This document shows, in pieces, positions 1-10,680 of a stretch of 64,000 bases of DNA. The notes beneath the pieces were generated by a model. It had not been told where the DNA came from. It ran no database searches and saw nothing but the letters and a program-made list of their open reading frames with translations. The translations under genes and the position numbers were made by a program. The stretch is from Mytilus galloprovincialis (Eukaryota; Mollusca; Bivalvia; Mytilida; Mytilidae). Each line of letters starts with the position of its first letter. The first letter of the stretch is position 1. The stretch is from positions 57,991,078 through 58,055,077 of the forward strand of contig NC_134841.1 of the NCBI RefSeq assembly GCF_965363235.1. The letters are read 5' to 3'.

Positions 1-150
1 TTTTGCCTTTTCGCCGCTTGCAATTGAACTTTGCCGTTCGTTTCACCTTATTATAATTATTCCTTTCAGTTCCATACAATTGTCTATTTGTCTCTATGGG
101 GTGTCTAAAGAAGAAGTTGCGAGCACGATGGAACTGATCACGGGCATATG

Positions 151-310
151 CACACTTTACATCAAACCATTCATTATCCGGTCTATCTGTATTTTACATC
201 AAACCATTCATTATCCGGTCCATCTGTATTTTACATCAAACCATTCATTATCCGGTCTATCTGTATTTTATATCAAACCATTCATTATACGGTCTATCTG
301 TATTTGTTTT
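151..310. repeat. 37-bp minisatellite, about 4 copies
   Basis: Four head-to-tail copies of a 37-bp unit containing ATCAAACCATTCATTATCCGG begin near 160, 197, 234 and 271. The last copy has a few substitutions (TATCAAACC and ATTATACGG). An 88-codon reading frame on the plus strand (80-346) is only this repeat read through and is not considered a gene. Confidence 0.9.
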
Positions 311-705
311 ATCTCGTATAAGAATCGAACGACCAAAAACTTTTAAAGCATTGTTATAGAAAATGTTTGAAACATCACTAACTGCAATATTCATATCATC
401 GTTCGAAATATTACTCACTAATGATGTTAAACTTTCTGTTTGTTGTTGTATCCTTTCAACAAAATCGTTTGTTTTACTATCGTCCCATATTAAAATATTT
501 TGAGTCTTACGGTATACGTTTTTGGGCTTGCATCTGCTAAAACGAGTTCAAAAAATAACGGTGCATGGTCGGAATGTTCTATGAGTTCTAAAACATTAAA
601 ATCCGACCATAGTTTGTAATCGTCTGGTGATAGGAGAAGATAGTCATTTACACTTTCGATATGCAAAATGTAAATTTCTTGTCTTGGGCATTTGAACGCA
701 AACAA
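305..705 (-). pseudogene. LINE endonuclease-domain remnant
   Basis: The minus-strand frame at 490-705 ends its conserved part with LSPDDYKLWSDF and then HSDHAPLFFEL. This matches the SDH motif region at the C-terminal end of the apurinic-type endonuclease domain of non-LTR retrotransposons. Beyond a stop at about 490 the coding sense continues in another frame (WDDSKTNDFVERIQ, then SNIFYNNALKVFGRS) down to about 305, which implies one frameshift. The expected catalytic N-terminal part is missing. This is a dead fragment of a CR1/Jockey-like LINE. The class is inferred from motif memory and has not been tested by a search. Confidence 0.65.
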
Positions 706-1212
706 GAATTGCCAGTAAGGAATAATTAGATAAAAAAAAAAAACAAAAAAAAAAAAACAACGATGAAAAACCTGTGCAGAGACAGAAAACCAACGTAATT
801 AGAAATTGGGATATTGTTTTTTGTTTGCATTTATATAAAGTTAGGTAGCAATTAACAGTTAGGAAAAAATACTAAAATTTGCCCTTATGAATTTTACCAA
901 GCTTTTTTGCAATATCAAGCTTACTGTTTGTCATATATGGGCATATGTTTGTATCAGAATCTTCCATAGATTTTATATCCAGTATATAAAATGGTAAAAT
1001 ATAATTTCTTTTTGGTATATCCATGGCAACAATCTGCATTTATTTGTTATAAAATATTGCAAAAAAGGGGGGGGGGGAGATGTCACATATTTCCCCAAAA
1101 TTTGGCTAAAAGTAGAATTTCAATCGCTTGAAGTAATACCTTTTCTGTAACTGTGTACATATATCATTCAGCAAATCCAATGAAAATCATATGTCTTTCA
1201 TCTCATTTTTGT
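706..1212. other. AT-rich spacer without recognised gene
   Basis: Contains A-rich tracts near 732-760 and a G run near 1068-1077. No open frame or RNA gene could be supported. Confidence 0.6.
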
Positions 1213-2240
1213 CGAGCCTGCAACTTTTGTTGCAGAAAGCTCGACATAGGGATAGTGATCCGGCGGCGGCGGCGGTGTTAGCTCACTTCTTAAAAGCTAT
1301 ATATTTTGAAGTTTCCGTCAGTCACATGTCCAATGTCCTTGACCTCATTTTCATGGTTCAGTGACCACTTGAAAAAAAGTTCAGAATTTTTGTAACGTTG
1401 AATTCTCTCTTATTATAAGTAATAGGATAACTATATTTGGTATGTGCGTACCTTGCAAGGTCCTCATGCCCGTCAGACAGTTTTCACTTGACCTCGACCT
1501 CATTTCATGGATCAGTGAACAAGGTTAAGTTTTGGTGGTCAAGTCCATATCTCAGATACTATAAGCAATAGGGCTAGTATATTTGGTGTATGGAAGGACT
1601 GGAAGGTGTACATGTCCAACTGGCAGGTGTCATCTGACCTTGACCTCATTTTCGTGGTTCAGTGGTTATAGGTATGTTTTTGTGTTTTGGTCTGTTTTTC
1701 TCATACTTTATGCAATAGGTCTACTATATTTGTTGTATGGAATGATTGTAAGGTGTACATGTCTAGCGGGCAGATGTCATCTGACCTTGACCTCATTTTC
1801 ATGGTTCAGTGGTCAAAGTTAAGTTTTTAAGTTTTTATCTTTTTATCTAATATTATATGCCAAAGGTCAACTATATTTGGTGTATGAAAATATATTATGA
1901 TCTATATGTCAGTCCCGCAGGTTTTATTTGACCATGACCTCAATTGCACGGTTCATTGGACAGTGTTAAGTTTTTGTGTTTTGGTCTATTTTTCTTAAAC
2001 TATAAGTAATAGGTCAACTATATTTGTTGAATGGAAGCATTGTCAGCTGTACATGTCTGCCTGGCATGGTTCATCTGACCTTGACCTCATTTTCATGGTT
2101 CATTGGTCTTTGTTTAACTATCTTGTTTAATGTTAAGTTTATGTGACAGTTGTAATAACGCTTTATACTTAGGACTATCAACATAATATCAATGATTAGT
2201 AAAGAAGGCGAGACATTTCAGTGTGTGCACTCTTGTTTGT
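1213..2240 (+). repeat. Interspersed element A with ~147-bp internal tandem period
   Basis: Starts with a hairpin-forming segment (GTCGAGCCTGCAAC ... GCAGAAAGCTCGAC), followed by a short CGG run (near 1260-1275). Six degenerate copies of a unit with TGACCTCATTTTCATGGTTCA follow (near 1349, 1494, 1639, 1788, 1936 and 2084). The right end is a distinctive segment with AAAGAAGGCGAGACATTTCA. The same structure, inverted, occurs at about 45,447-46,375, which gives the element's extent. No coding capacity is seen. The class is unknown to me; a non-autonomous element carrying internal tandem repeats is likely. Confidence 0.75.
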
Positions 2241-2554
2241 AAAATTGCGTCAAAAACTTCGTGTAGAAAAAGAGTGTTGGTAAACAGTACATTAATTTCT
2301 GGACCGATGGCCGGTCTAGCTATGAAAATACGGATTGTCAAACAGAAAACAGCCCATAAAACATGTAATAAATCATCTTGATGCACTTATAAACCATCTT
2401 TGACGGCTAAATTAGCACTCATCTGTCTAAAAATGAATTTTATTACACAATAACTTTCCTATTTGAAAAATCCATAGGGGCCAAAATGCGAAACTAAACT
2501 CCTAACTGTGTATTGCTACCTTATGCCTTTTTTCCATCTTGAAAAAAAACATAA

Positions 2555-2770
2555 TTGAGAACGGAAATGGGGAATGTGTCAAAGAGAAAACCATCCAATA
2601 AAGAGCAGAAAACAGCCCAAGGTCACCAAGGAGTCTTCAACACAAGGAGAAAATCCCGCACCCGGAGTCGGGCTGTAGCTGGCCCTAAATTTGCAATTTT
2701 CAGACCTGTGTTTCACAACACAAAGTTAAAGATCGGGTGCACAAACATAAATGAGCACGAAGACTGACTT
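2555..2770. repeat. SINE-like interspersed repeat fragment
   Basis: The stretch around 2570-2690 (AAAGAGAAAACCATCCAATA ... GTCACCAAGGAGTCTTCAAC ... GTAGCTGGCCC) recurs in diverged form at 62,310-62,440, where the same word order appears. The open frame here (70 codons) has no host-gene features. Similar sequence is common in mussel genomes as I recall it. Confidence 0.6.
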
Positions 2771-3119
2771 TGTCACTTGCGGGCACCTACGATGTGAAAA
2801 CAAAAATTATATATTTCATAAAATTATAAATTACAAATTGAGAACAAATTAGTTGTGCATCTTGCAGTACCCGAAAAATACCCACCAAGAAAAGCGTTGC
2901 ATACATTTCAGTGTGAAAAATCATGCTAATTAAAAGAAAGTAAAAGAGGATTTTCCCTGGGTTTGGAGTTCGGTGCAAACAAAGGGTGGTGTGGTGAAGG
3001 GTATTGGTATGGAGAATACACACAGTGAATTTTCAGTTCAAAAGAATGCATGAAGCTGTTAGCAAATTGATGAGTTGGACGATCAGTCAATCAATGTACA
3101 ACAAAATGCAATTACAAAC

Positions 3120-3500
3120 GTTTAAGCATGTAGACAGACATGTGAACATGTTGACAGACTGATGGACATGTAGACAGTCACACAGCTTGGTAAACAAATA
3201 GATCGACTGATAGCCGTGTCGACAGACTGTTGGACCTGAAGACACAGCTTGTTAGACATATAGACCGACTGATAGCCATGTCGACAGACTGTTGGACATG
3301 TAGACACAGCTTGGTAGACATATAAACCGACTGATAGTAATGTCGACGGACTGTTGGACATGTAGACACAGCTCGGTAGACATATAGATCAACTGACAGT
3401 CGATTCGACAGACTGTTGGACATGAAGACACAGCTTGTTAGATATATAGACCGATATAGCCATGTCGACAGACTGTTGGGCATGAAGACAGACTAGTGGA
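3120..3500. repeat. 63-bp minisatellite (about 5-6 copies) with decayed flank
   Basis: CAGACTGTTGGACATG and ACACAGCTTG recur about every 62-63 bp (near 3224, 3287, 3349, 3412 and 3471). Because 63 is a multiple of three, two long but repetitive minus-strand frames stay open (3122-3361 and 3178-3483). They repeat a Ser/Leu/Cys-rich peptide and I do not count them as genes. Shorter GACAGACT-type words continue to about 3,700. Confidence 0.85.
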
Positions 3501-3699
3501 CACATAGACAGACCGATGGATCATGCAAATGTAGACGGACTAGTGAACAAAGACAGACTTGCGGAAACATATCCAGACTGTTGAGAATGTAGTCAGACTA
3601 TTATAAAGGACTGGTGAAAATAAAGACAAACTTTTAGACACATAGACAGAATGATGAACATGTATAGACACAAATGTGTTAATGTAAATTGACAAACAA

Positions 3700-5160
3700 A
3701 TTATAGGGATGTCAAAATATCTGAATTTTAATACTCGGATACTCTGTCATGATACTCGAGTACTCGGATGAATCTTAAACGTCTATTGAAAAGTTGAGAC
3801 TTTAGGTGGAATGCAGTGTTTTTGTTATTACCTTTCATAAACATATTAAGACAAATTTATTACAAACCGCATGATAGCTTAATTGCTCTTATGTTTTTTT
3901 GTGTCAATTAAACAATGAATTATTATCGACCGCTGTTTCTGCAAATAACCTATCATAATATCAATTATTGTTTGTTTACGTGTTCATGAACCCAGAGACA
4001 TATATTACAATAATATGAATGAACAAAATTCCAATAAAATTAAAATTATTTGCATACAAAGTCCGACAAAGAAGACTACATTTTTATCATCTGTTACTGA
4101 GGAGTCGGTATTTTTTATATAACGACTTGTCCATTAATTTGTAAACAAAAGTATTGAACTTCAAATTATTTGTGCTTTTTCGTGTCGCTCAGTCTTACTT
4201 TTTTCTGTGTTTTTTTTTACACAGAGTAATTAAATTATACATCTCATACCAAATCACGTTTATATAGAAGTCTTGATTAACGAACAACGGTAAGTTTTAC
4301 ACTCGTGATGAGTTAATTATTAATTCATGAAAGTGTTGATCCGTGTATAACCACCGTTCAAATGTCTCTAATCAGTTGCGTAGGGTTCACCGTTTCTTAT
4401 TAAGAAATATGATCTGGTCAACAGTTTCAGACGAAAGACTTGTTTGACTTTCTAGTTTTTATTTCAAGTAGTGCACATGAAAACATTCACTCGGAAAAGA
4501 ACGTTGATGGTACTTCTATAACAAATAGTAACCTAAGGAAAACATATTTATGTTGTTAAGTATGTACTTAGGTGAGGTTTTGGAATAAATGTCAAATGTT
4601 CGGACTCCTCGGTGTTTTTCATACGATACAATGTAAAATATTTTGCCCCATAACACCTATTTATCATTTAACATAAGACTTAATAATTCATAAAAATGTA
4701 ATTTAACGAAATTTAAGCAGATTCTTGATTTTCTTTCTTTTGATTTGAGACCCAAATAATACCAATGCAAAATTTAGGTAAAAGTCCGAGTCAGCCTTTT
4801 CCCGCCATATTTTATAAATCAACAAGTGTGGACACAGATGAGTGTGGACACAAATGAGTGTGGATAGTATGTTTGGATGTTTGACAGTGTTTTATGATAA
4901 ATGTAGTTCTATGATTTTCCTATATGTGTTATTAACTGTGTTGCACGATGACAACCAACCGGAGCATTAGGAGTATTGTTTATTTTATATTTAGTTTAGT
5001 GTTTATGTTCACGACAGGCATGGAAGAGACACTAATTGCATTAGTTACCAAATGATTATGATAGAATATGTTCCACATCTTTGATTTTGGATACATTTTA
5101 TAGCTAGGAGAGCAACACATAATAGGTTCAATTTTTCGTGATTTTTTTTAAATTGGGAGA
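3700..5160. other. AT-rich spacer
   Basis: Nothing gene-like is visible. A short imperfect repeat (GATGAGTGTGGACACA) lies near 4,825-4,865. Confidence 0.5.
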
Positions 5161-5174
5161 TGATATCTGAGAAC

Positions 5175-5440
5175 ATGATAAAAGGAGCCTGTAATTCAGT
5201 GGTTGTCGTTTGTTTATGTGTTACATATTCGTTTTTTCTTTATTTTTTGTACATAAATAAGCCTGTTATTTTTCTCCTTTGAATTGTTTCACATTGTCAT
5301 TTCCAGACCTTTTATAGCTGACTATGCTGCATTAACTTTGCTCATTGTTGAAGGTTGTGTGGCGACCTGTAATTGTTAATTTCTATGTCATTTTGGTCTG
5401 TTGTGGAGAATTGTCTCATATCACATCTTTTTTTATATGT
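5175..5440 (+). repeat. SINE-like repeat, plus orientation
   Basis: Contains GTGGTTGTCGTTTGTTTATG, then TTTTATAGCTGACTATGC, then TCATTTTGGTCTGTTGTGGA and an AATTGTCTCATA tail. Part of the same family appears in the opposite orientation at 46,815-46,935. I recall this as a very abundant mussel interspersed repeat. No polymerase III promoter was verified. Confidence 0.65.
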
Positions 5441-5555
5441 ATTTGGTAACTATTTGTATGGTTCTATTTATATATACTGAGTGCCAATGAAAACGCAACA
5501 CTTGTTATAAATCAAATATCTCGAAAAGAAGCTCCATGACCTATCAATATTTAAC

Positions 5556-5700
5556 ACGGGTAGTTCAGTGGTTGTCGTTGGTTTGTGCCTGTCATGTTTG
5601 TTTTGCGGGATTGTTTTGTTATGAATAAGTCCGTTTGTTTGCAAGTATGAATTATTTACATTTTACATGTAGTTGCCTTTCATAGCCGATTGTACAGAAG
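5556..5700 (+). repeat. Second SINE-like fragment
   Basis: Begins again with GTTCAGTGGTTGTCGTTGG and includes CTTTCATAGCCGATTGTAC. It parallels the copy at 5,175 but is more diverged and shorter. Confidence 0.45.
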
Positions 5701-6037
5701 GCTTTGAATATTTCCAAAAACTATATAGAATTATGTATGATAAAACGTAGATTTTGGTATCATTTCAAAATAGAAAGTAAGTTTCCTGGATGCAATTTTT
5801 CTAGAATGAAGGAATAGCCCATTAAGACTCTTTCCTATATTTCTTGTTCAAATTAAGAACTATATAGCCAGTGAATAGTTTTAAAACTTTAAAAAAATGT
5901 TTTATTAAATTATGAACTTAGTCCCACTTTAAAGCTGAAATCAAATTCTCCTGCTGCATGTACGTACTTTTTGTCACTGGCATATCTGTTCGTGTTTCGG
6001 CCTTAGCCAATAGTTCAAGGATTATTTTATTTAAGAA

Positions 6038-6149
6038 TTGAATGCTTCTTTCTGTAAATTTATAGGGTTGACCGAAATACATCTTGTATGAAGTGCGATC
6101 AACGCTTATACATGTACAACCCTACGAAATTACTTAAGAAGCATTCAAA
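6038..6149. repeat. Foldback (inverted-repeat) element
   Basis: Left arm TTGAATGCTTCTTTCTGTAA...AGGGTTG (6038-6070) is the reverse complement, with mismatches, of CAACCCTACG...AAGAAGCATTCAA (6118-6149). The same arms occur in a better-preserved copy at 25,311-25,430, so this is a dispersed family. Confidence 0.7.
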
Positions 6150-6609
6150 ACTATACTTAAACCTATTGATCTGAACATTTACTAAATGATACTGAAGGGA
6201 CGTCCATGTGAATATTTGTTAGCGAGAAGTCTCTGCTAGGTACATAATTAATATATCACCCGAGACAGAGATGTTATAAGAAAATTATTGTTCATGTGTG
6301 ACACGTTTCCCAGTCAACTTGTTTTAAAATTACCCGATGCCAGTGTGATAAAATCCACTAATATACCAGGCATAACATATGAATATATAAACTGTAATAA
6401 TATTAAAAAATGATTGTTTTTTCAATAAACTCAAACTTGATCATTAAAAACTGTTTTTTTTTTCAAATGATCGCATTATACATTTCATTTCTATAAGTAC
6501 TAATAAAAAAGGGTCTTTAGTGATGACAATGCAATTCATTTGCAGGTATGTTTTCTGTTAGGGCCTTTGAGTATGTCTAATGTCACCTTTTCTTTTTTTT
6601 TTCCAGCAG

Positions 6610-6636
6610 GGCGCGATGCAGATTGAAGATTCGAAG
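6610..6636 (+). other. First (most 5') candidate micro-exon of the array
   Basis: Lies between a TTTTTTTTTTCCAGCAG acceptor and a GTATGT donor and is 27 nt long. It reads GAMQIEDSK, that is T to M and final Q to K relative to the array consensus. It is preceded by a diverged intron unit starting at 6546, whose upstream flank ends in TTTGCAG. No convincing 5' leader exon could be fixed upstream. Confidence 0.45.
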
Positions 6637-7533
6637 GTATGTTTTCTGTTAAGGCCTTTGTGTATGTCTAATGTCGCCTTTTCTTTTTTTCTAGCAGGGC
6701 GCGACGCAGATTGAGGATTTTCAGGTATGTTTTCTGTTAAGACCTTTGTGTATGTCTAATGATTTTTTTTTTTTTCCTTTAGGTCGTGTGGCCTTTTTTT
6801 TTGCAGGGCGCAACGCAGATTGAGGATTCCCAGGTATGTTTTCTGTTAAGACCTTTGTGTATGTCTAATTGCGCCTTTTCTTTTTTTCTAGCAGGGCACG
6901 ACGCAGATTGAGGATTCCCAGGTATGTTTTCTGTTAAGACCTTTGTGTATGTCTAATTGCGCCTTTTCTTTTTTTCTAGCAGGGCGCGACGCAGATTGAG
7001 GATTCCCAGGTATGTTTTCTGTTAAGACCTTTGTGTATGTCTAATGGTTTCTTTTTTTTTCCTTTAGGTCGTGTGGCCTTTTTTTTTTTGCAGGGCGCGA
7101 TGCAGATTGAGGATTCCCAGGTATGTTTTCTGTTAAGACCTTTGTGTATGTCTAATTGCACCTTTTCTTTTTTTCTAGCAGGGCGCGACGCAGATTGAGG
7201 ATTCCCAGGTATGTTTTCTGTTAAGACCTTTGTGTATGTCTAATTGCGCCTTTTCTTTTTTTCTAGCAGGGCGCGACGCAGATTGAGGATTCCCAGGTAT
7301 GTTTTCTGTTAAGACCTTTGTGTATGTCTAATTGCACCTTTTCTTTTTTTTTAGCAGGGCGCGACGCAGATTGAGGATTCCCAGGTATGTTTTCTGTTAA
7401 GACCTTTGTGTATGTCTAATTGCGCCTTTTCTTTTTTTCTAGCAGGGCGCGACGCAGATTGAGGATTCCCAGGTATGTTTTCTGTTAAGACCTTTGTGTA
7501 TGTCTAATTGCGCCTTTTCTTTTTTTTTAGCAG

Positions 7534-7563
7534 GGCGCGACGCAGATTGAGGATTTTTTCCAG
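7534..7563 (+). other. 30-nt variant micro-exon (in-frame insertion)
   Basis: This unit ends GATTTTTTCCAG instead of GATTCCCAG. The candidate exon is 30 nt and reads GATQIEDFFQ, keeping the frame. The same variant recurs elsewhere in the array (for example near 7,930, 8,460 and 10,205), so it spread by amplification. Confidence 0.5.
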
Positions 7564-7733
7564 GTATGTTTTCTGTTAAGACCTTTGTGTATGTCTAATT
7601 GCGCCTTTTCTTTTTTTCTAGCAGGGCGCGACGCAGATTGAGGATTCCCAGGTATGTTTTCTGTTAAGACCTTTGTGTATGTCTAATGGTTTCTTTTTTT
7701 TTCCTTTAGGTCGTGTGGCCTTTTTTTTTGCAG

Positions 7734-7760
7734 GGCGCGACGCAGATTGAGGATTCCTAG
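7734..7760 (+). other. Variant micro-exon ending in an in-frame TAG
   Basis: CCCAG at the exon end is CCTAG here, which would put a stop in the GATQIEDSQ frame. The same change sits 907 bp downstream (8,641-8,667) inside a duplicated block, so it is probably one mutation copied once. Confidence 0.55.
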
Positions 7761-10680
7761 GTATGTTTTCTGTTAAGACCTTTGTGTATGTCTAATTGCA
7801 CCTTTTCTTTTTTTCTAGCAGGGCGCGACGCAGATTGAGGATTTCCAGGTATGTTTTCTGCTAAGACCTTTGTGTATGTCTAATTGCACCTTTTCTTTTT
7901 TTTTAGCAGGGCGCGACGCAGATTGAGGATTTTTTCCAGGTATGTTTTCTGTTAAGACCTTTGTGTATGTCTAATTGCGCCTTTTCTTTTTTTCTAGCAG
8001 GGCGCGACGCAGATTGAGGATTCCCAGGTATGTTTTCTGTTAAGACCTTTGTGTATGTCTAATTGCGCCTTTTCTTTTTTTCTAGCAGGGCGCGACGCAG
8101 ATTGAGGATTCCCAGGTATGTTTTCTGTTAAGACCTTTGTGTATGTCTAATTGCACCTTTTCTTTTTTTCTAGCAGGGCGCGACGCAGATTGAGGATTCC
8201 CAGGTATGTTTTCTGTTAAGACCTTTGTGTATGTCTAATTGCACCTTTTCTTTTTTTTTAGCAGGGCGCGACGCAGATTGAGGATTCCCAGGTATGTTTT
8301 CTGTTAAGACCTTTGTGTATGTCTAATTGCGCCTTTTCTTTTTTTCTAGCAGGGCGCGACGCAGATTGAGGATTCCCAGGTATGTTTTCTGTTAAGACCT
8401 TTGTGTATGTCTAATTGCGCCTTTTCTTTTTTTTTAGCAGGGCGCGACGCAGATTGAGGATTTTTTCCAGGTATGTTTTCTGTTAAGACCTTTGTGTATG
8501 TCTAATTGCGCCTTTTCTTTTTTTCTAGCAGGGCGCGACGCAGATTGAGGATTCCCAGGTATGTTTTCTGTTAAGACCTTTGTGTATGTCTAATGGTTTC
8601 TTTTTTTTTCCTTTAGGTCGTGTGGCCTTTTTTTTTGCAGGGCGCGACGCAGATTGAGGATTCCTAGGTATGTTTTCTGTTAAGACCTTTGTGTATGTCT
8701 AATTGCACCTTTTCTTTTTTTCTAGCAGGGCGCGACGCAGATTGAGGATTTCCAGGTATGTTTTCTGCTAAGACCTTTGTGTATGTCTAATTGCACCTTT
8801 TCTTTTTTTTTAGCAGGGCGCGACGCAGATTGAGGATTTTTTCCAGGTATGTTTTCTGTTAAGACCTTTGTGTATGTCTAATTGCGCCTTTTCTTTTTTT
8901 CTAGCAGGGCGCGACGCAGATTGAGGATTCCCAGGTATGTTTTCTGTTAAGACCTTTGTGTATGTCTAATTGCGCCTTTTCTTTTTTTTTAGCAGGGCGC
9001 GACGCAGATTGAGGATTTTTTCCAGGTATGTTTTCTGTTAAGACCTTTGTGTATGTCTAATTGCGCCTTTTCTTTTTTCTAGCCGAGCGCGACGCAGATT
9101 GAGGATTCCCAGGTATGTTTTCTGTTAAGACCTTTGTGTATGTCTAATTGCGCCTTTTCTTTTTTTCTAGCAGGGCGCGACGCAGATTGAGGATTCCCAG
9201 GTATGTTTTCTGTTAAGACCTTTGTGTATGTCTAATGGTTTCTTTTTTTTTCCTTTAGGTCGTGTGGCCTTTTTTTTTTTTGCAGGGCGCGACGCAGATT
9301 GAGGATTCCCAGGTATGTTTTTAAGACCTTTGTGTATGTCTAATTGCACCTTTTCTTTTTTTCTAGCAGGGCGCGACGCAGATTGAGGATTCCCAGGTAT
9401 GTTTTCTGTTAAGACCTTTGTGTATGTCTAATTGCGCCTTTTCTTTTTTTCTAGCAGGGCGCGACGCAGATTGAGGATTCCCAGGTATGTTTTCTGTTAA
9501 GACCTTTGTGTATGTCTAATTGCGCCTTTTCTTTTTTTCTTGCAGGGCGCGACGCAGATTGAGGATTCCCAGGTATGTTTCTGTTAAGACCTTTGTGTAT
9601 GTCTAATTGCGCCTTTTCTTTTTTTCTAGCAGGGCGCGACGCAGATTGAGGATTCCCAGGTATGTTTTCTGTTAAGACCTTTGTGTATGTCTAATTGCGC
9701 CTTTTCTTTTTTTCTAGCAGGGCGCGACGCAGATTGAGGATTCCCAGGTATGTTTTCTGTTAAGACCTTTGTGTATGTCTAATGGTTTCTTTTTTTTTCC
9801 TTTAGGTCGTGTGGCCTTTTTTTTTTTTGCAGGGCGCGACGCAGATTGAGGATTCCCAGGTATGTTTTCTGTTAAGACCTTTGTGTATGTCTAATTGCAC
9901 CTTTTCTTTTTTTCTAGCAGGGCGCGACGCAGATTGAGGATTCCCAGGTATGTTTTCTGTTAAGACCTTTGTGTATGTCTAATTGCGCCTTTTCTTTTTT
10001 TCTAGCAGGGCGCGACGCAGATTGAGGATTCCCAGGTATGTTTTCTGTTAAGACCTTTGTGTATGTCTAATTGCGCCTTTTCTTTTTTTCTAGCAGGGCG
10101 CGACGCAGATTGAGGATTCCCAGGTATGTTTTCTGTTAAGACCTTTGTGTATGTCTAATTGCGCCTTTTCTTTTTTTTTAGCAGGGCGCGACGCAGATTG
10201 AGGATTTTTTCCAGGTATGTTTTCTGTTGAGACCTTTGTGTATGTCTAATTGCGCCTTTTCTTTTTTCTAGCTGGGCGCGACGCAGATTGAGGATTCCCA
10301 GGTATGTTTTCTGTTAAGACCTTTGTGTATGTCTAATTGCGCCTTTTCTTTTTTCTAGCTGGGCGCGACGCAGATTGAGGATTCCCAGGTATGTTTTCTG
10401 TTAAGACCTTTGTGTATGTCTAATGGTTTCTTTTTTTTTCCTTTAGGTTGTGTGGCCTTTTTTTTTTTTGCAGGGCGCGATGCAGATTGAGGATTCCCAG
10501 GTATGTTTTCTGTTAAGACCTTTGTGTATGTCTAATTGCACCTTTTCTTTTTTTCTAGCAGGGCGCGACGCAGATTGAGGATTCCCAGGTATGTTTTCTG
10601 TTAAGACCTTTGTGTATGTCTAATTGCGCCTTTTCTTTTTTTCTAGCAGGGCGCGACGCAGATTGAGGATTCCCAGGTAT

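Larger units (their letters stand above)
7080..8900. repeat. ~907-bp higher-order repeat within the array
   Basis: Diagnostic variants occur twice with the same spacing. GGATTTTTTCCAG at 7,551 recurs at 8,458, and GGATTCCTAG at 7,751 recurs at 8,658; both offsets are 907 bp. This shows duplication of a block of about ten units. The block borders are approximate. Confidence 0.75.

Noticed and set aside
3122..3483. Two overlapping minus-strand frames (79 and 101 codons) with repeated Ser/Leu/Cys-rich peptides
   Set aside because: They arise because the minisatellite period is 63 bp, a multiple of three. Composition follows the repeat and there are no gene signals.
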